The position numbers and the translations under genes are program-made. Shown here piece by piece: positions 16,168 through 22,167 of a DNA stretch of 29,129 bases; within the stretch, counting starts at the first letter, position 1, and each line of letters opens with the position of its first letter. Origin of the DNA: an uncultured Oscillospiraceae bacterium (GTDB lineage Bacteria > Bacillota > Clostridia > Oscillospirales > Oscillospiraceae); NCBI GenBank assembly GCA_910587255.1, contig CAJUKT010000117.1, forward strand, positions 1 to 29,129. Direction: 5' to 3'. A model generated the notes under the pieces. The model was given only the letters and a program-made list of their open reading frames with translations, was not told the origin of the DNA and made no database searches.

Positions 16168-16815
16168 ATGGCGTTGGAGAACAAATTTGGCATCACCGAC
16201 TCGGCGGAGCTTGCCAGGGTGGAGGAACGGATCAGCAAGGCCAAGGCGCTGGAACTGTTTGAAAAGGGCCTGCTGGACGTGTTTGAGGTGGGAACCTTTC
16301 AGGGGCTTGCACAAATCCATGAATACCTGTTTGGTGAGATATACGGCTTTGCGGGGCAAGTCCGCACCGTCAATATCGCAAAGGGGAATTTCCGCTTTGC
16401 CCCTGTCCTCTACCTGCAAGCGGCGCTGGAGCATATCGGGCAGATGCCCCAATCCACCTTTGACGAGATCATTGAGAAATATGTGGAGATGAATGTGGCG
16501 CACCCGTTCCGGGAGGGAAACGGCAGAAGCACCCGGCTTTGGCTGGACGCCATACTGAAAAAGGAACTCCGGCAGGTTATTGATTGGAGCCAAGTGGATA
16601 AGGAGGACTATCTGCTGGCGATGGAGCGCAGCCCCGTCCGGGATTTGGAAATCAAGACCCTTTTGAAAGCGGCCCTGACCGATAAGATCAACGACAGAGA
16701 GGTTTATATGAAGGGCGTGGACGCCAGCTACCACTACGAGGGCTATGATGTTTACAGGATGGCGGACATGAACGGTGAACGCCCCCGCAAAAAAACTGAC
16801 AGGGACGCACGGTGA
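16168..16815 (+). CDS. fic: Fic-domain AMPylase, class III (C-terminal inhibitory helix)
   Basis: ATG 16168 has AGGAGG at 16153-16158. The 215-aa protein has the complete Fic catalytic motif HPFREGNGRSTR (residues 112-123) after the usual helices (AQIHEYLFGEIYGFAGQVRTVNIAKG). Fic enzymes transfer AMP or other nucleotide-derived groups to hydroxyl side chains of target proteins. Near the C-terminus, S187-YHY-E191-G192 fits the (S/T)xxxE(G/N) inhibitory helix that sits in cis at the end of class III enzymes such as Neisseria Fic. This protein therefore probably restrains itself through Glu191 and needs no separate antitoxin. It is monocistronic, with its own promoter and a hairpin three bases after the stop. 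The target is unknown. Confidence 0.9.
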   Translation: MALENKFGITDSAELARVEERISKAKALELFEKGLLDVFEVGTFQGLAQIHEYLFGEIYGFAGQVRTVNIAKGNFRFAPVLYLQAALEHIGQMPQSTFDEIIEKYVEMNVAHPFREGNGRSTRLWLDAILKKELRQVIDWSQVDKEDYLLAMERSPVRDLEIKTLLKAALTDKINDREVYMKGVDASYHYEGYDVYRMADMNGERPRKKTDRDAR

Positions 16816-16817
16816 AA

Positions 16818-16870
16818 AACAGCCGGGAGATTTTCGTTTTGAAAATCCCCCGGCTGTTACTATCTGAAAA
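16818..16870 (+). repeat. Structured direct repeat, copy A (hairpin plus conserved tail)
   Basis: An 18-bp stem with one mismatch (AACAGCCGGGAGATTTTC against GAAAATCCCCCGGCTGTT) is followed by the tail TACTATCTGAAAA. It aligns without gaps to copy B at 18116-18168. It lies between the convergent ends of fic and the inverted cassette, so it may also act as a two-way terminator. Confidence 0.65.
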
Positions 16871-16884
16871 GAAAGGGCACAATC

Positions 16885-17553
16885 TCAATAGCCGCAGAGA
16901 AGGCTTGCCGTTGACTCAATCGGATAACCCAAGAGCAGCCCGGTTGTGATTAACTCAACAGGCCCGCCAGCCTGATAGTAGAGGAACGGCGGCTTATCTC
17001 CTCCAAAGGACTTCATTTCAATCTGGCACAGAGCCTTTACCTGATCGACGACGTATGGAGGAAATACTAATCCAAGTCTGCCATAGAACTTGAAAACATC
17101 ACCAAGATCAAAATAGTCCGCAATCGCTCCTTCACGGCATATAAATGTGTGCAGAAAATCCTCCATATCATGCCTGCTTTCAACGCCAGCGGTAACTCCG
17201 GCAGGGAGCGCATCTACAATTTTCTGAAATTCTTGCAGGGCTTCCTCCATTGACGGGAGATCGGGAAAATACGATGACTGCAAGCGTTGATACCGGCCCG
17301 CATACAACTTCTTGCCTTCCTGAACAGCCGTATCAAGGTAGGAATCGTCAGAACTCCATCCGCCGCAGCAGTCTAAATTCGCCCAAGAGCAAAACGGGGA
17401 ATCAAAACGGTCAGAAATGAGATTAAAGCGATATGAGTGTATAACGTAGCGTTTTCCCTGAAATTCGGAAAATACTTTCACCTGACTGCGCTTTTTATAA
17501 TCTTCACGAACCATTTTAACGCCTTTGGAGTTTTGATGCAGTAACTCGCTCAT
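16885..17553 (-). CDS. Unknown cargo protein, 222 aa, GLLLGYPIEST motif
   Basis: The ATG at 17553 has only a weak GAGTG site. An in-frame ATG at 17514 has AAAGG seven bases upstream, so the protein may be 209 aa. It has a basic N-terminus, a middle Trp/Cys-containing stretch (SWANLDCCGGWSSDD), a helix-rich central part and a C-terminal GGPVELITTGLLLGYPIESTASLL. The last motif looks hydrophobic but is too short and Gly/Pro-rich for a convincing membrane anchor. I cannot name the family, although GLLLGYPxEST endings occur in several uncharacterised clostridial proteins. It starts 12 bases after the MGMT-like gene on the same strand, so the two are an operon. The base composition is visibly more AT-rich than the surrounding backbone, consistent with later acquisition. 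Confidence 0.75.
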   Translation of the reverse strand: MSELLHQNSKGVKMVREDYKKRSQVKVFSEFQGKRYVIHSYRFNLISDRFDSPFCSWANLDCCGGWSSDDSYLDTAVQEGKKLYAGRYQRLQSSYFPDLPSMEEALQEFQKIVDALPAGVTAGVESRHDMEDFLHTFICREGAIADYFDLGDVFKFYGRLGLVFPPYVVDQVKALCQIEMKSFGGDKPPFLYYQAGGPVELITTGLLLGYPIESTASLLCGY

Positions 17554-17565
17554 AAAAAAACACTC

Positions 17566-18042
17566 TCATTCTTTAATTATCAGCTTGTTCAAGTCAAAGA
17601 GGGCCGCTTTATAATTCTGAACCCGATACAGCCGCTTATTGGGATCGGGCTGTTCAATCACATGGCCTTCCCGTTCCAACAGCGTCTTTTGTGCCTCCTT
17701 GTCAAAATAACGGCCATAGTCTATCAGCATCCCACGGAGCGAGATCAAGCGCCAATAGGGTATCAAACTGCCCGTGTCTGCTTTGCCATAGTCTTTCAAT
17801 TCTGTGATAAAGTCCACACGCTGGACATCGGCAGGCGTCCAGAACATCCTTTTGTCAAAGGGCATGATACCGCCGCCCTCAATCTCGCAGTAGTCCGCTC
17901 CCTTCCGTCTGGCCCACATCTCGCAGATGGCGTCCAAGGTGGTGAGTTTCCCTGCGGGGATCATGCAAATGATGGTGGCGAACATCTGCTTATCCAGATA
18001 CGCCGTCTTTTTGGTAGCGGGGATATATTCATGGTCTGCCAT
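17566..18042 (-). CDS. MGMT/ATL-like DNA-binding protein lacking the acceptor cysteine
   Basis: The start ATG at 18042 has GGAGGTG five bases upstream; earlier in-frame codons lie beyond this site and are unlikely. The 158 residues resemble the DNA-binding domain of O6-alkylguanine transferases: FATIICMIPAGKLTTLDAI (about 21-39) matches the IPxGxVxTY helix-turn-helix entry, and IPYWRLIS followed by LLEREGHVI matches the active-site and C-terminal blocks. The catalytic PCHR becomes P95-Y-W-R98, so the alkyl-accepting Cys is absent. This is the hallmark of alkyltransferase-like (ATL) proteins, which bind damaged guanines and recruit repair. It also has a long insert between the two blocks. It is the first gene of the inverted cassette, with its own promoter. 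Confidence 0.7.
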   Translation of the reverse strand: MADHEYIPATKKTAYLDKQMFATIICMIPAGKLTTLDAICEMWARRKGADYCEIEGGGIMPFDKRMFWTPADVQRVDFITELKDYGKADTGSLIPYWRLISLRGMLIDYGRYFDKEAQKTLLEREGHVIEQPDPNKRLYRVQNYKAALFDLNKLIIKE

Positions 18043-18075
18043 GCGGCACCTCCATACGCAATTCTCTTTTTCCGC

Positions 18076-18104
18076 ATTATACCATCTTTTGCGCCCCCTT
18101 ACAA
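18076..18104 (-). promoter_or_regulatory. Promoter of the inverted cassette
   Basis: On the - strand, TTGTAA (18104-18099), 17 bases, then TATAAT (18081-18076) lie 33 bases before the ATL-like start. The GGTATAATG core matches the + strand promoters of tnpV and the 110-aa gene in part. Confidence 0.6.
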
Positions 18105-18115
18105 CAGGAACCGTA

Positions 18116-18168
18116 CATAGCCGGTAGATTTTCAATCCGAAAGTCTATCGGCTATTACTATCTGAAAA
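18116..18168 (+). repeat. Structured direct repeat, copy B
   Basis: ATAGCCGGTAGATTTTC pairs with GAAAGTCTATCGGCTAT (17 bp with two wobbles, loop AATCC). It is followed by the same TACTATCTGAAAA tail as copy A, exactly 1298 bases downstream of it. It forms the leader of the DUF3848-like gene, whose ribosome site follows at once. Confidence 0.65.
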
Positions 18169-18183
18169 AGGAGCTGATGAATC

Positions 18184-18525
18184 ATGATTGGCGAAGAAAT
18201 GCAAGCCAAACTGTGCCAGAAGATGACCGCTGAACTGGAACAGTATCGGAAGTGGCTACTGGGCCAGCCCCCTGACCAAATGCTGACCCACGCCCTGGAA
18301 TACGCCATCCGGGAGGCCATTGTGGAGGAAACAAAAGAGGGCGAACTGCCCATGACGCAGATCGGCCCCCTCCTGAAAGTCCGCAAACCGCTGGCAGAGG
18401 TATTCCAACAGTGGCAAAATCATCAGGTTGGCTACCTGGAAGGTATTCGGGATGCCTATGAGCGTTCTGCGGACGCCATCTCATACCAACAGGAGCAGAG
18501 GAAAAAACAGCGGGAGGGACGGTAG
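18184..18525 (+). CDS. DUF3848-like small protein, 113 aa
   Basis: ATG 18184 has AAAAAGGAG about eight bases upstream. The product is an acidic helical protein with MTAELEQYRKWLLGQPPDQMLTHALEYAIREAIV, a layout I associate with DUF3848 proteins on clostridial ICEs: Tyr-Arg-x-Trp-Leu, then QPP, then a YxxRE helix. A basic, Gln-rich tail follows. It ends directly before the primase-like gene (TAGATG), so the two are coupled. The function is unknown. Its constant position beside primase and partition genes suggests a role in element replication or maintenance. The family name is from memory and unverified. Confidence 0.65.
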   Translation: MIGEEMQAKLCQKMTAELEQYRKWLLGQPPDQMLTHALEYAIREAIVEETKEGELPMTQIGPLLKVRKPLAEVFQQWQNHQVGYLEGIRDAYERSADAISYQQEQRKKQREGR

Positions 18526-19470
18526 ATGGGCTACGTCACGCCGGAGCAGATCGCCCAGGCCAAGGAGATTGACCTGCTGACCTACCTGCAACACTTTGAC
18601 CCCCACCAGCTTGTCCATGTCGGCGGCAGCACCTATTGCACCCGTGAGCATGACAGCCTGAAAATCAGCAACGGGAAATGGCACTGGTTTTCCCAAAAGA
18701 TCGGAGGCAAGACAGCGCTGGACTATCTCATTAAGGTGCAGGACGTTCCCTTTACCCAGGCGGTGGAAATGCTGGTAGGACAGGCGGCGGTTTTGCCGCC
18801 CGTTTCCCGTGCCGCCCCCAAGCCTGACCCACCCCGGAAACTGCTTATGCCGGAACTGAACAGCAACAACGACCGGGCGCTGAACTACCTCATGGGCCGG
18901 GGCATCCACCCCGTCATTCTGGACTACTGCCTGGAACACAAGTTACTGGCTGAAACAAAGCAGTACCACAACGCCCTGTTCGCCGGGTATGACCGGGAGG
19001 GCAAAATGCGCTACGCCGCTCTCCGGGGGACGATGGGCAATTTCAAGGGCGAGGTGACGGGCAGCGACAAGCACTACTCGTTCTCCATTTCCGCTCCGAA
19101 GGAATCGGGCAGGCTCCACCTGTTTGAATCGGCCATCGACCTGATGAGCTACGCCACCCTGATGCTGAGCCGTGGCTGGGACTGGCAGAAGGACAGCCTG
19201 CTCTCCCTGGCCGGTGTCTATCAGACCAAGCGGGAGAACGTGGTGCCTGTCGCTCTCAGCCGGTATCTTCAGGAGCATCCCAACGTCCACACCTTGCAGC
19301 TCCACCTGGACAATGACGAGGTGGGCCGGGGCGCGGCGGCGGGCATCATGGGCGGACTGAAAGACCGCTACACGGTGTTAGACCAGCCGCCCACCAGCGG
19401 AAAAGACGTGAATGAACTGCTCCAGCGCAAGCTGGGGCTGATACCGCGAAAGGAGGAATGGAGCCGGTGA
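18526..19470 (+). CDS. TOPRIM/DUF3991 primase-like protein, 314 aa
   Basis: ATG 18526 abuts the previous stop, with GGGAGGG upstream. The N-terminal half resembles a truncated primase zinc module (STYCTREHDSLKISNGKWHWFS) followed by GGKTALDYLIKVQDVPFTQAVEML, as in DnaG-like proteins, but the full set of zinc ligands is not evident. The C-terminal TOPRIM fold shows its catalytic residues: LFESAIDLMS with Glu201, LHLDNDEVGRGAA with Asp262 and Asp264, and a GKDVNELL end. The likely job is priming second-strand synthesis of transferred or replicating element DNA. It is coupled to the DUF3848-like gene upstream and overlaps parM downstream by four bases. Confidence 0.85.
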   Translation: MGYVTPEQIAQAKEIDLLTYLQHFDPHQLVHVGGSTYCTREHDSLKISNGKWHWFSQKIGGKTALDYLIKVQDVPFTQAVEMLVGQAAVLPPVSRAAPKPDPPRKLLMPELNSNNDRALNYLMGRGIHPVILDYCLEHKLLAETKQYHNALFAGYDREGKMRYAALRGTMGNFKGEVTGSDKHYSFSISAPKESGRLHLFESAIDLMSYATLMLSRGWDWQKDSLLSLAGVYQTKRENVVPVALSRYLQEHPNVHTLQLHLDNDEVGRGAAAGIMGGLKDRYTVLDQPPTSGKDVNELLQRKLGLIPRKEEWSR

Positions 19471-20399
19471 AAGAGTACCAAGGCTTGAAGATCATCGGCA
19501 TTGACAACGGCTATGGCAACATCAAGACGGCAAACTGCTGTTTTCCCGCAGGGCTGACCAGCTATGACACCGAGCCAGTGTTCAAGGACGATCTGCTGGT
19601 CTATGGGGGCCGCTACCACCTGATCGGCACGGGCCACAAGGAGTTTGCCGCCGACAAGACCGGGGACGATGACTACTATCTCCTGACCCTGGCGGCGGTG
19701 GCCCGTGAGCTGAACGTGTACGGCCTGACCTCCGCCAAGGTGCGTCTGGCGGTGGGCCTGCCCCTGACCTGGGTGAGCCAGCAGCGGGAGGACTTCAAGG
19801 CGTATCTTCTGCGCGACCGGGACGTGGACTTTACCTTCCGGGGGAAAGAGTACCGGATGGAGATCGCCGGGGCTGACGTGTTTCCCCAGGGCTTTGCGGC
19901 GGTAGCCAGCCAGATCAGGGACTTCCAGGGTGTGAATATGCTGTGCGACATTGGCAACGGCACCATGAACATTATGTTTATCAATGACCGCAAGCCCGCC
20001 GCTGACCGAATGTTTACGGAGAAGTACGGCACCCACCAATGTATGCTGTCCGTCCGGGAAAACGTCATGCGAACCCACCACGCCACGGTGGACGACTCCA
20101 TCATCAACCGGGTGCTGCGCTTTGGTACGGCAGACATTCAGGAGGACTACCTGACCACTATCCGGGAAACCGCCGCAGAGTACGTCCGCGAGATCTTCCG
20201 CATCCTGCGGGAACGTGAATATAATCCCGCCCTCATGCGGCTCTATGTGCTGGGCGGTGGGAGCTGCCTGATCCGCAACTTTGGCGAGTATAACGCAGAC
20301 CGCGTGACCATCAACGAGGACATTTGCGCCACGGCCAAGGGCTACGAGTACCTGTGCGAGATGGCGCTCCGCAAAGGCGGTGCTGTCCGTGCAGATTAA
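19467..20399 (+). CDS. parM: ParM/StbA-type actin-like partition ATPase
   Basis: GTG 19467 is preferred: AGGAGG at 19451-19456 is ten bases away, whereas ATG 19458 would leave only one base. It overlaps the primase stop (GTGA). The 310-aa protein shows the actin-fold motifs: IIGIDNGYGNIKT (phosphate 1), MLCDIGNGTMNIMF (phosphate 2) and LYVLGGGSCLIRNFGEY (adenosine loop). ParM filaments push plasmid copies apart in type II segregation. A ParR-like gene and an iteron array follow at once, completing a partition cassette. On an ICE this would stabilise an excised or replicating circle. Confidence 0.88.
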   Translation: MKEYQGLKIIGIDNGYGNIKTANCCFPAGLTSYDTEPVFKDDLLVYGGRYHLIGTGHKEFAADKTGDDDYYLLTLAAVARELNVYGLTSAKVRLAVGLPLTWVSQQREDFKAYLLRDRDVDFTFRGKEYRMEIAGADVFPQGFAAVASQIRDFQGVNMLCDIGNGTMNIMFINDRKPAADRMFTEKYGTHQCMLSVRENVMRTHHATVDDSIINRVLRFGTADIQEDYLTTIRETAAEYVREIFRILREREYNPALMRLYVLGGGSCLIRNFGEYNADRVTINEDICATAKGYEYLCEMALRKGGAVRAD

Positions 20400-20673
20400 A
20401 CGGATGACCCTCCGCTTTGACCTTGATAACCCGGAGGACAGGCAGGCATGGGAATACCTGAAGAACCTGAATCCGGCGTCTATGAACAGGGCTGTGCTTG
20501 CCATTGTCAATCAGGCAGAGCAGGCGGAGCGTATCAGCGGTATAGTACGCAGTGTTATTCGTGAGGAACTTTGCACCGCCCTGGGCCAAGCCCCTGTTCA
20601 GACTGTGCAGACGGAAACCGTCAACGAGGACGGAGCGGATGATACGATCATGGATTTTCTGAACAGCTTTTGA
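20389..20673 (+). CDS. ParR-like small DNA-binding adaptor, 94 aa
   Basis: GTG 20389 is chosen because AAAGGCGG (20373-20380) lies eight bases upstream; GTG 20380 and ATG 20404 are alternatives. It overlaps the end of parM by 11 bases. The N-terminus has a strand followed by two helices (MTLRFDLDNPEDRQAWEYLKNL, then SMNRAVLAIVNQAEQAE), as expected for a ribbon-helix-helix ParR/StbB protein. An acidic, flexible C-terminus ends DDTIMDFLNSF. In R1-type systems the ParR C-terminus contacts the ParM filament. The identification rests on the fold pattern and location, not on a strong sequence signature. Confidence 0.65.
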   Translation: MQIKRMTLRFDLDNPEDRQAWEYLKNLNPASMNRAVLAIVNQAEQAERISGIVRSVIREELCTALGQAPVQTVQTETVNEDGADDTIMDFLNSF

Positions 20674-20676
20674 CTG

Positions 20677-20781
20677 TGACGCCAAATTTGACGCCACTTT
20701 TTCCCTTAAAACCCCCGTGACGCTAAAAATGGCGTCACTTTATTTGTGCCTTAACCGATTATGACGCCATTTTTGGTGTCA
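20677..20781 (+). repeat. TGACGCCA iteron array, putative parC centromere
   Basis: Six copies of an 8-base unit lie directly after the ParR-like gene. Two are direct (20677-20684 and 20689-20696, 12-base period). One inverted pair is TGACGCTA/TGGCGTCA (20718-20737) and another is TGACGCCA/TGGTGTCA (20762-20781). Repeated sites beside parMR are where ParR loads. The first inverted pair can also form a 7-bp hairpin with a T-rich tail. Confidence 0.6.
20717..20745 (+). terminator. Possible terminator within the iteron array
   Basis: GTGACGC (20717-20723) pairs with GCGTCAC (20732-20738), followed by TTTATTT. It could end the primase-parM-parR transcript, in addition to being part of the iterons. 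Confidence 0.5.
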
Positions 20782-20815
20782 CACGCTGAAAAAAGGAGGT
20801 GCTTTTCCCATACCT

Positions 20816-20983
20816 GTGAAAGTGCCGCAGAGCAAGCCCCCTCCCAGGCCCGCCCGCCGTGTTTCCCCAGCGGAGTGGGCGTGGCTTGACCGTATCAAAC
20901 GGCAGCTTGCCTACGACGAGTATATGCAGGCCAAGCGGGAATTTTGGCTGGCCGAGCGTCCGCCCAAGAGGGAAACCGGGTAG
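20816..20983 (+). CDS. Small basic protein, 55 aa, with doubtful start codon
   Basis: The nearest canonical start is GTG 20816, but the strong AGGAGGTG (20794-20801) lies 14 bases away, which is long. An in-frame ATA at 20810 sits at ideal spacing, eight bases, and would give xPVKVPQSKPPPRPARRV. The rest, PAEWAWLDRIKRQLAYDEYMQAKREFWLAERPPKR, reads as an amphipathic helix with protein-like composition. This makes a real gene more likely than chance. The function is unknown. It lies between the partition region and a possible oriT. Confidence 0.5.
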   Translation: MKVPQSKPPPRPARRVSPAEWAWLDRIKRQLAYDEYMQAKREFWLAERPPKRETG

Positions 20984-21043
20984 GACGGCCACCAACCCCG
21001 CACGTTCTCCCGCGCCGCAGGCGCAGAGGGCGGTATTGTCTTA

Positions 21044-21115
21044 ACAAGCAACGAATCTGCTTGTGCAAATTCAGCTTGACAGGGGCTTGCCGCCCCTATG
21101 ACCCCGCATGACCCC
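21044..21115 (+). other. Possible origin of transfer (oriT) region
   Basis: The gene-free stretch 20984-21127 holds an ACAAGCA/TGCTTGT inverted repeat (21044-21064, 7-base loop), an AGGGGC/GCCCCT inverted repeat (21081-21097) and tandem ATGACCCC units at 21098 and 21108. Closely spaced inverted and direct repeats in a non-coding gap near mob genes are typical of oriT. The relaxase operon starts about 1 kb away. The nick site is not identified. Confidence 0.3.
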
Positions 21116-21127
21116 ACACGAAAAATA

Positions 21128-21157
21128 GACGCCAACTGAACGTTGTCAGTTGGCGTC
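21128..21157 (-). terminator. Terminator of the Fic-antitoxin operon
   Basis: GACGCCAACTGA (21128-21139) and TCAGTTGGCGTC (21146-21157) make a perfect 12-bp stem with a 6-base loop. Read on the - strand it is followed by TATTTTT. It lies just after the fic stop. The arms also contain the GACGCCA core of the iterons. Confidence 0.75.
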
Positions 21158-21164
21158 CATCCAT

Positions 21165-21884
21165 TTAATCCTCGCGCCGATAGTGCGGCTCCGGTGTGTA
21201 GTGTTCCCGCTGATACTTTTGATATTTTGCTGAACGCTGATGCTCCGGCTCAATATCCGGCGACAAGTCGTATTCAATCGGATCATCACAAACAGCGTCC
21301 ATCAGTATCTTTTCAAGATATTCATATTCAGAGAACTGGTCTAAGGACGCCATCACAAAGGAATCCCGCACATAACCGGCGCTCTCCGCTAAAAGCTCCT
21401 GATCCATGTAGTAGCCATGATATTCGACAAAGAATGTCAGCATCATAACCACTGTCCTGGTATTCCCCTCACGGAAGGGGTGTATCTGCCAAATCCTCGC
21501 AAAGTATCGGGATATGGCCGACACAAAGGCTTTCCGGGAAAGCCTTTTCCAATCCTGTTCCTGGATGTCCCGAAAGACAGCAGCCAAATCATCCGCGATG
21601 GCTTCATCGTTACTGTACCACACGCTGCGGCCCGCAAGAAGTTTTTCCCGCTTTTCGATGTTGATGATACGGAACTTGCCCGCCCAAGCGTAAATGTCCT
21701 CGAACAGAAAACGGTGGATGGCCTGCAATCCCTCTGGCGTAAAGTCCTGAAACCCCTGCTCATATAGGAGCATCATGTTAGCACGGGAGCGTTCCGCTTC
21801 AATCAAATCCAGCGTCTTTTCATCCTTGATGGCAAGTGTGTTCCGCAGAACGGGAACATCCTCGTAGAGATATGGGTCAGCCAT
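21165..21884 (-). CDS. fic: Fic-family toxin with HPFREGNTRT motif (class I)
   Basis: The start ATG at 21884 overlaps the antitoxin stop by eight bases (ATGGCTGA); an upstream in-frame ATG would lie further inside the antitoxin gene. The 239-aa protein has the Fic core: LQAIHRFLFEDIYAWAGKFR and HPFREGNTRT (135-144). The canonical HPFxxGNGRxxR reads HPFREGNTRTVV here, with Thr at the second Gly position and no second Arg, a known subfamily variant. Fic toxins modify targets such as gyrase or topoisomerase IV by AMPylation; the target here is not known. It has no cis inhibitory motif, which fits the separate antitoxin upstream. It is probably a stability module, with more AT-rich composition than the backbone. 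Confidence 0.88.
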   Translation of the reverse strand: MADPYLYEDVPVLRNTLAIKDEKTLDLIEAERSRANMMLLYEQGFQDFTPEGLQAIHRFLFEDIYAWAGKFRIINIEKREKLLAGRSVWYSNDEAIADDLAAVFRDIQEQDWKRLSRKAFVSAISRYFARIWQIHPFREGNTRTVVMMLTFFVEYHGYYMDQELLAESAGYVRDSFVMASLDQFSEYEYLEKILMDAVCDDPIEYDLSPDIEPEHQRSAKYQKYQREHYTPEPHYRRED

Positions 21885-22080
21885 GTTTCCGTACCTGTGC
21901 GGCAAGTTTTTCGTGAGAAGCCCAAAGCGCCTGCTTCATCTGTGCGCCGGTGATCTCTCCCCTCGCCCAGCTTTGCGAAAGTGTCCGAGCATACCGGGAA
22001 ACCGGCACACCTTCAATGGCATTGATCGCATCAGCCGTTTTTACCGCCGCAATTCTACGGTTGATTTGTGCCGTTGTCAT
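21877..22080 (-). CDS. VbhA-type antitoxin of the Fic toxin, 67 aa
   Basis: ATG 22080 has GAGGTGAT six bases upstream. The product has an N-terminal helix ending NAIEGVPVS, then RYARTLSQSWARGEITGAQMKQAL. This matches VbhA-like antitoxins, in which an (S/T)xxxE(G/N) helix pushes its Glu into the Fic active site. The Glu-Gly pair is present (E23-G24), but the position four residues before it is Ile, not Ser/Thr, so the first contact may be lost. It is translated first and overlaps the toxin gene, as expected for a toxin-antitoxin operon. A TATACT -10 box lies at 22103-22098. Confidence 0.75.
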   Translation of the reverse strand: MTTAQINRRIAAVKTADAINAIEGVPVSRYARTLSQSWARGEITGAQMKQALWASHEKLAAQVRKHG

Positions 22081-22102
22081 ACCATCACCTCACGGATAGT
22101 AT
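22074..22102 (+). promoter_or_regulatory. Possible promoter of the mob operon
   Basis: TTGTCA (22074-22079), 17 bases, then TAGTAT (22097-22102) point towards mobC. The -35 box overlaps the antitoxin start codon and the -10 box overlaps the antitoxin's own -10 on the other strand. Confidence 0.35.
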
Positions 22103-22167
22103 AGCACACCATCGAAGGAAAAGAAAGATACTTTTCAAACCGTAAACCCAATGACCAAGGAGGCAAT

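Noticed and set aside
19368..20510. Open antisense frame of 380 codons opposite parM
   Set aside because: parM has complete actin-fold motifs; the antisense frame has none.
20677..20781. CRISPR array
   Set aside because: Units are only 8 bases, partly inverted and unevenly spaced, without uniform spacers or cas genes.
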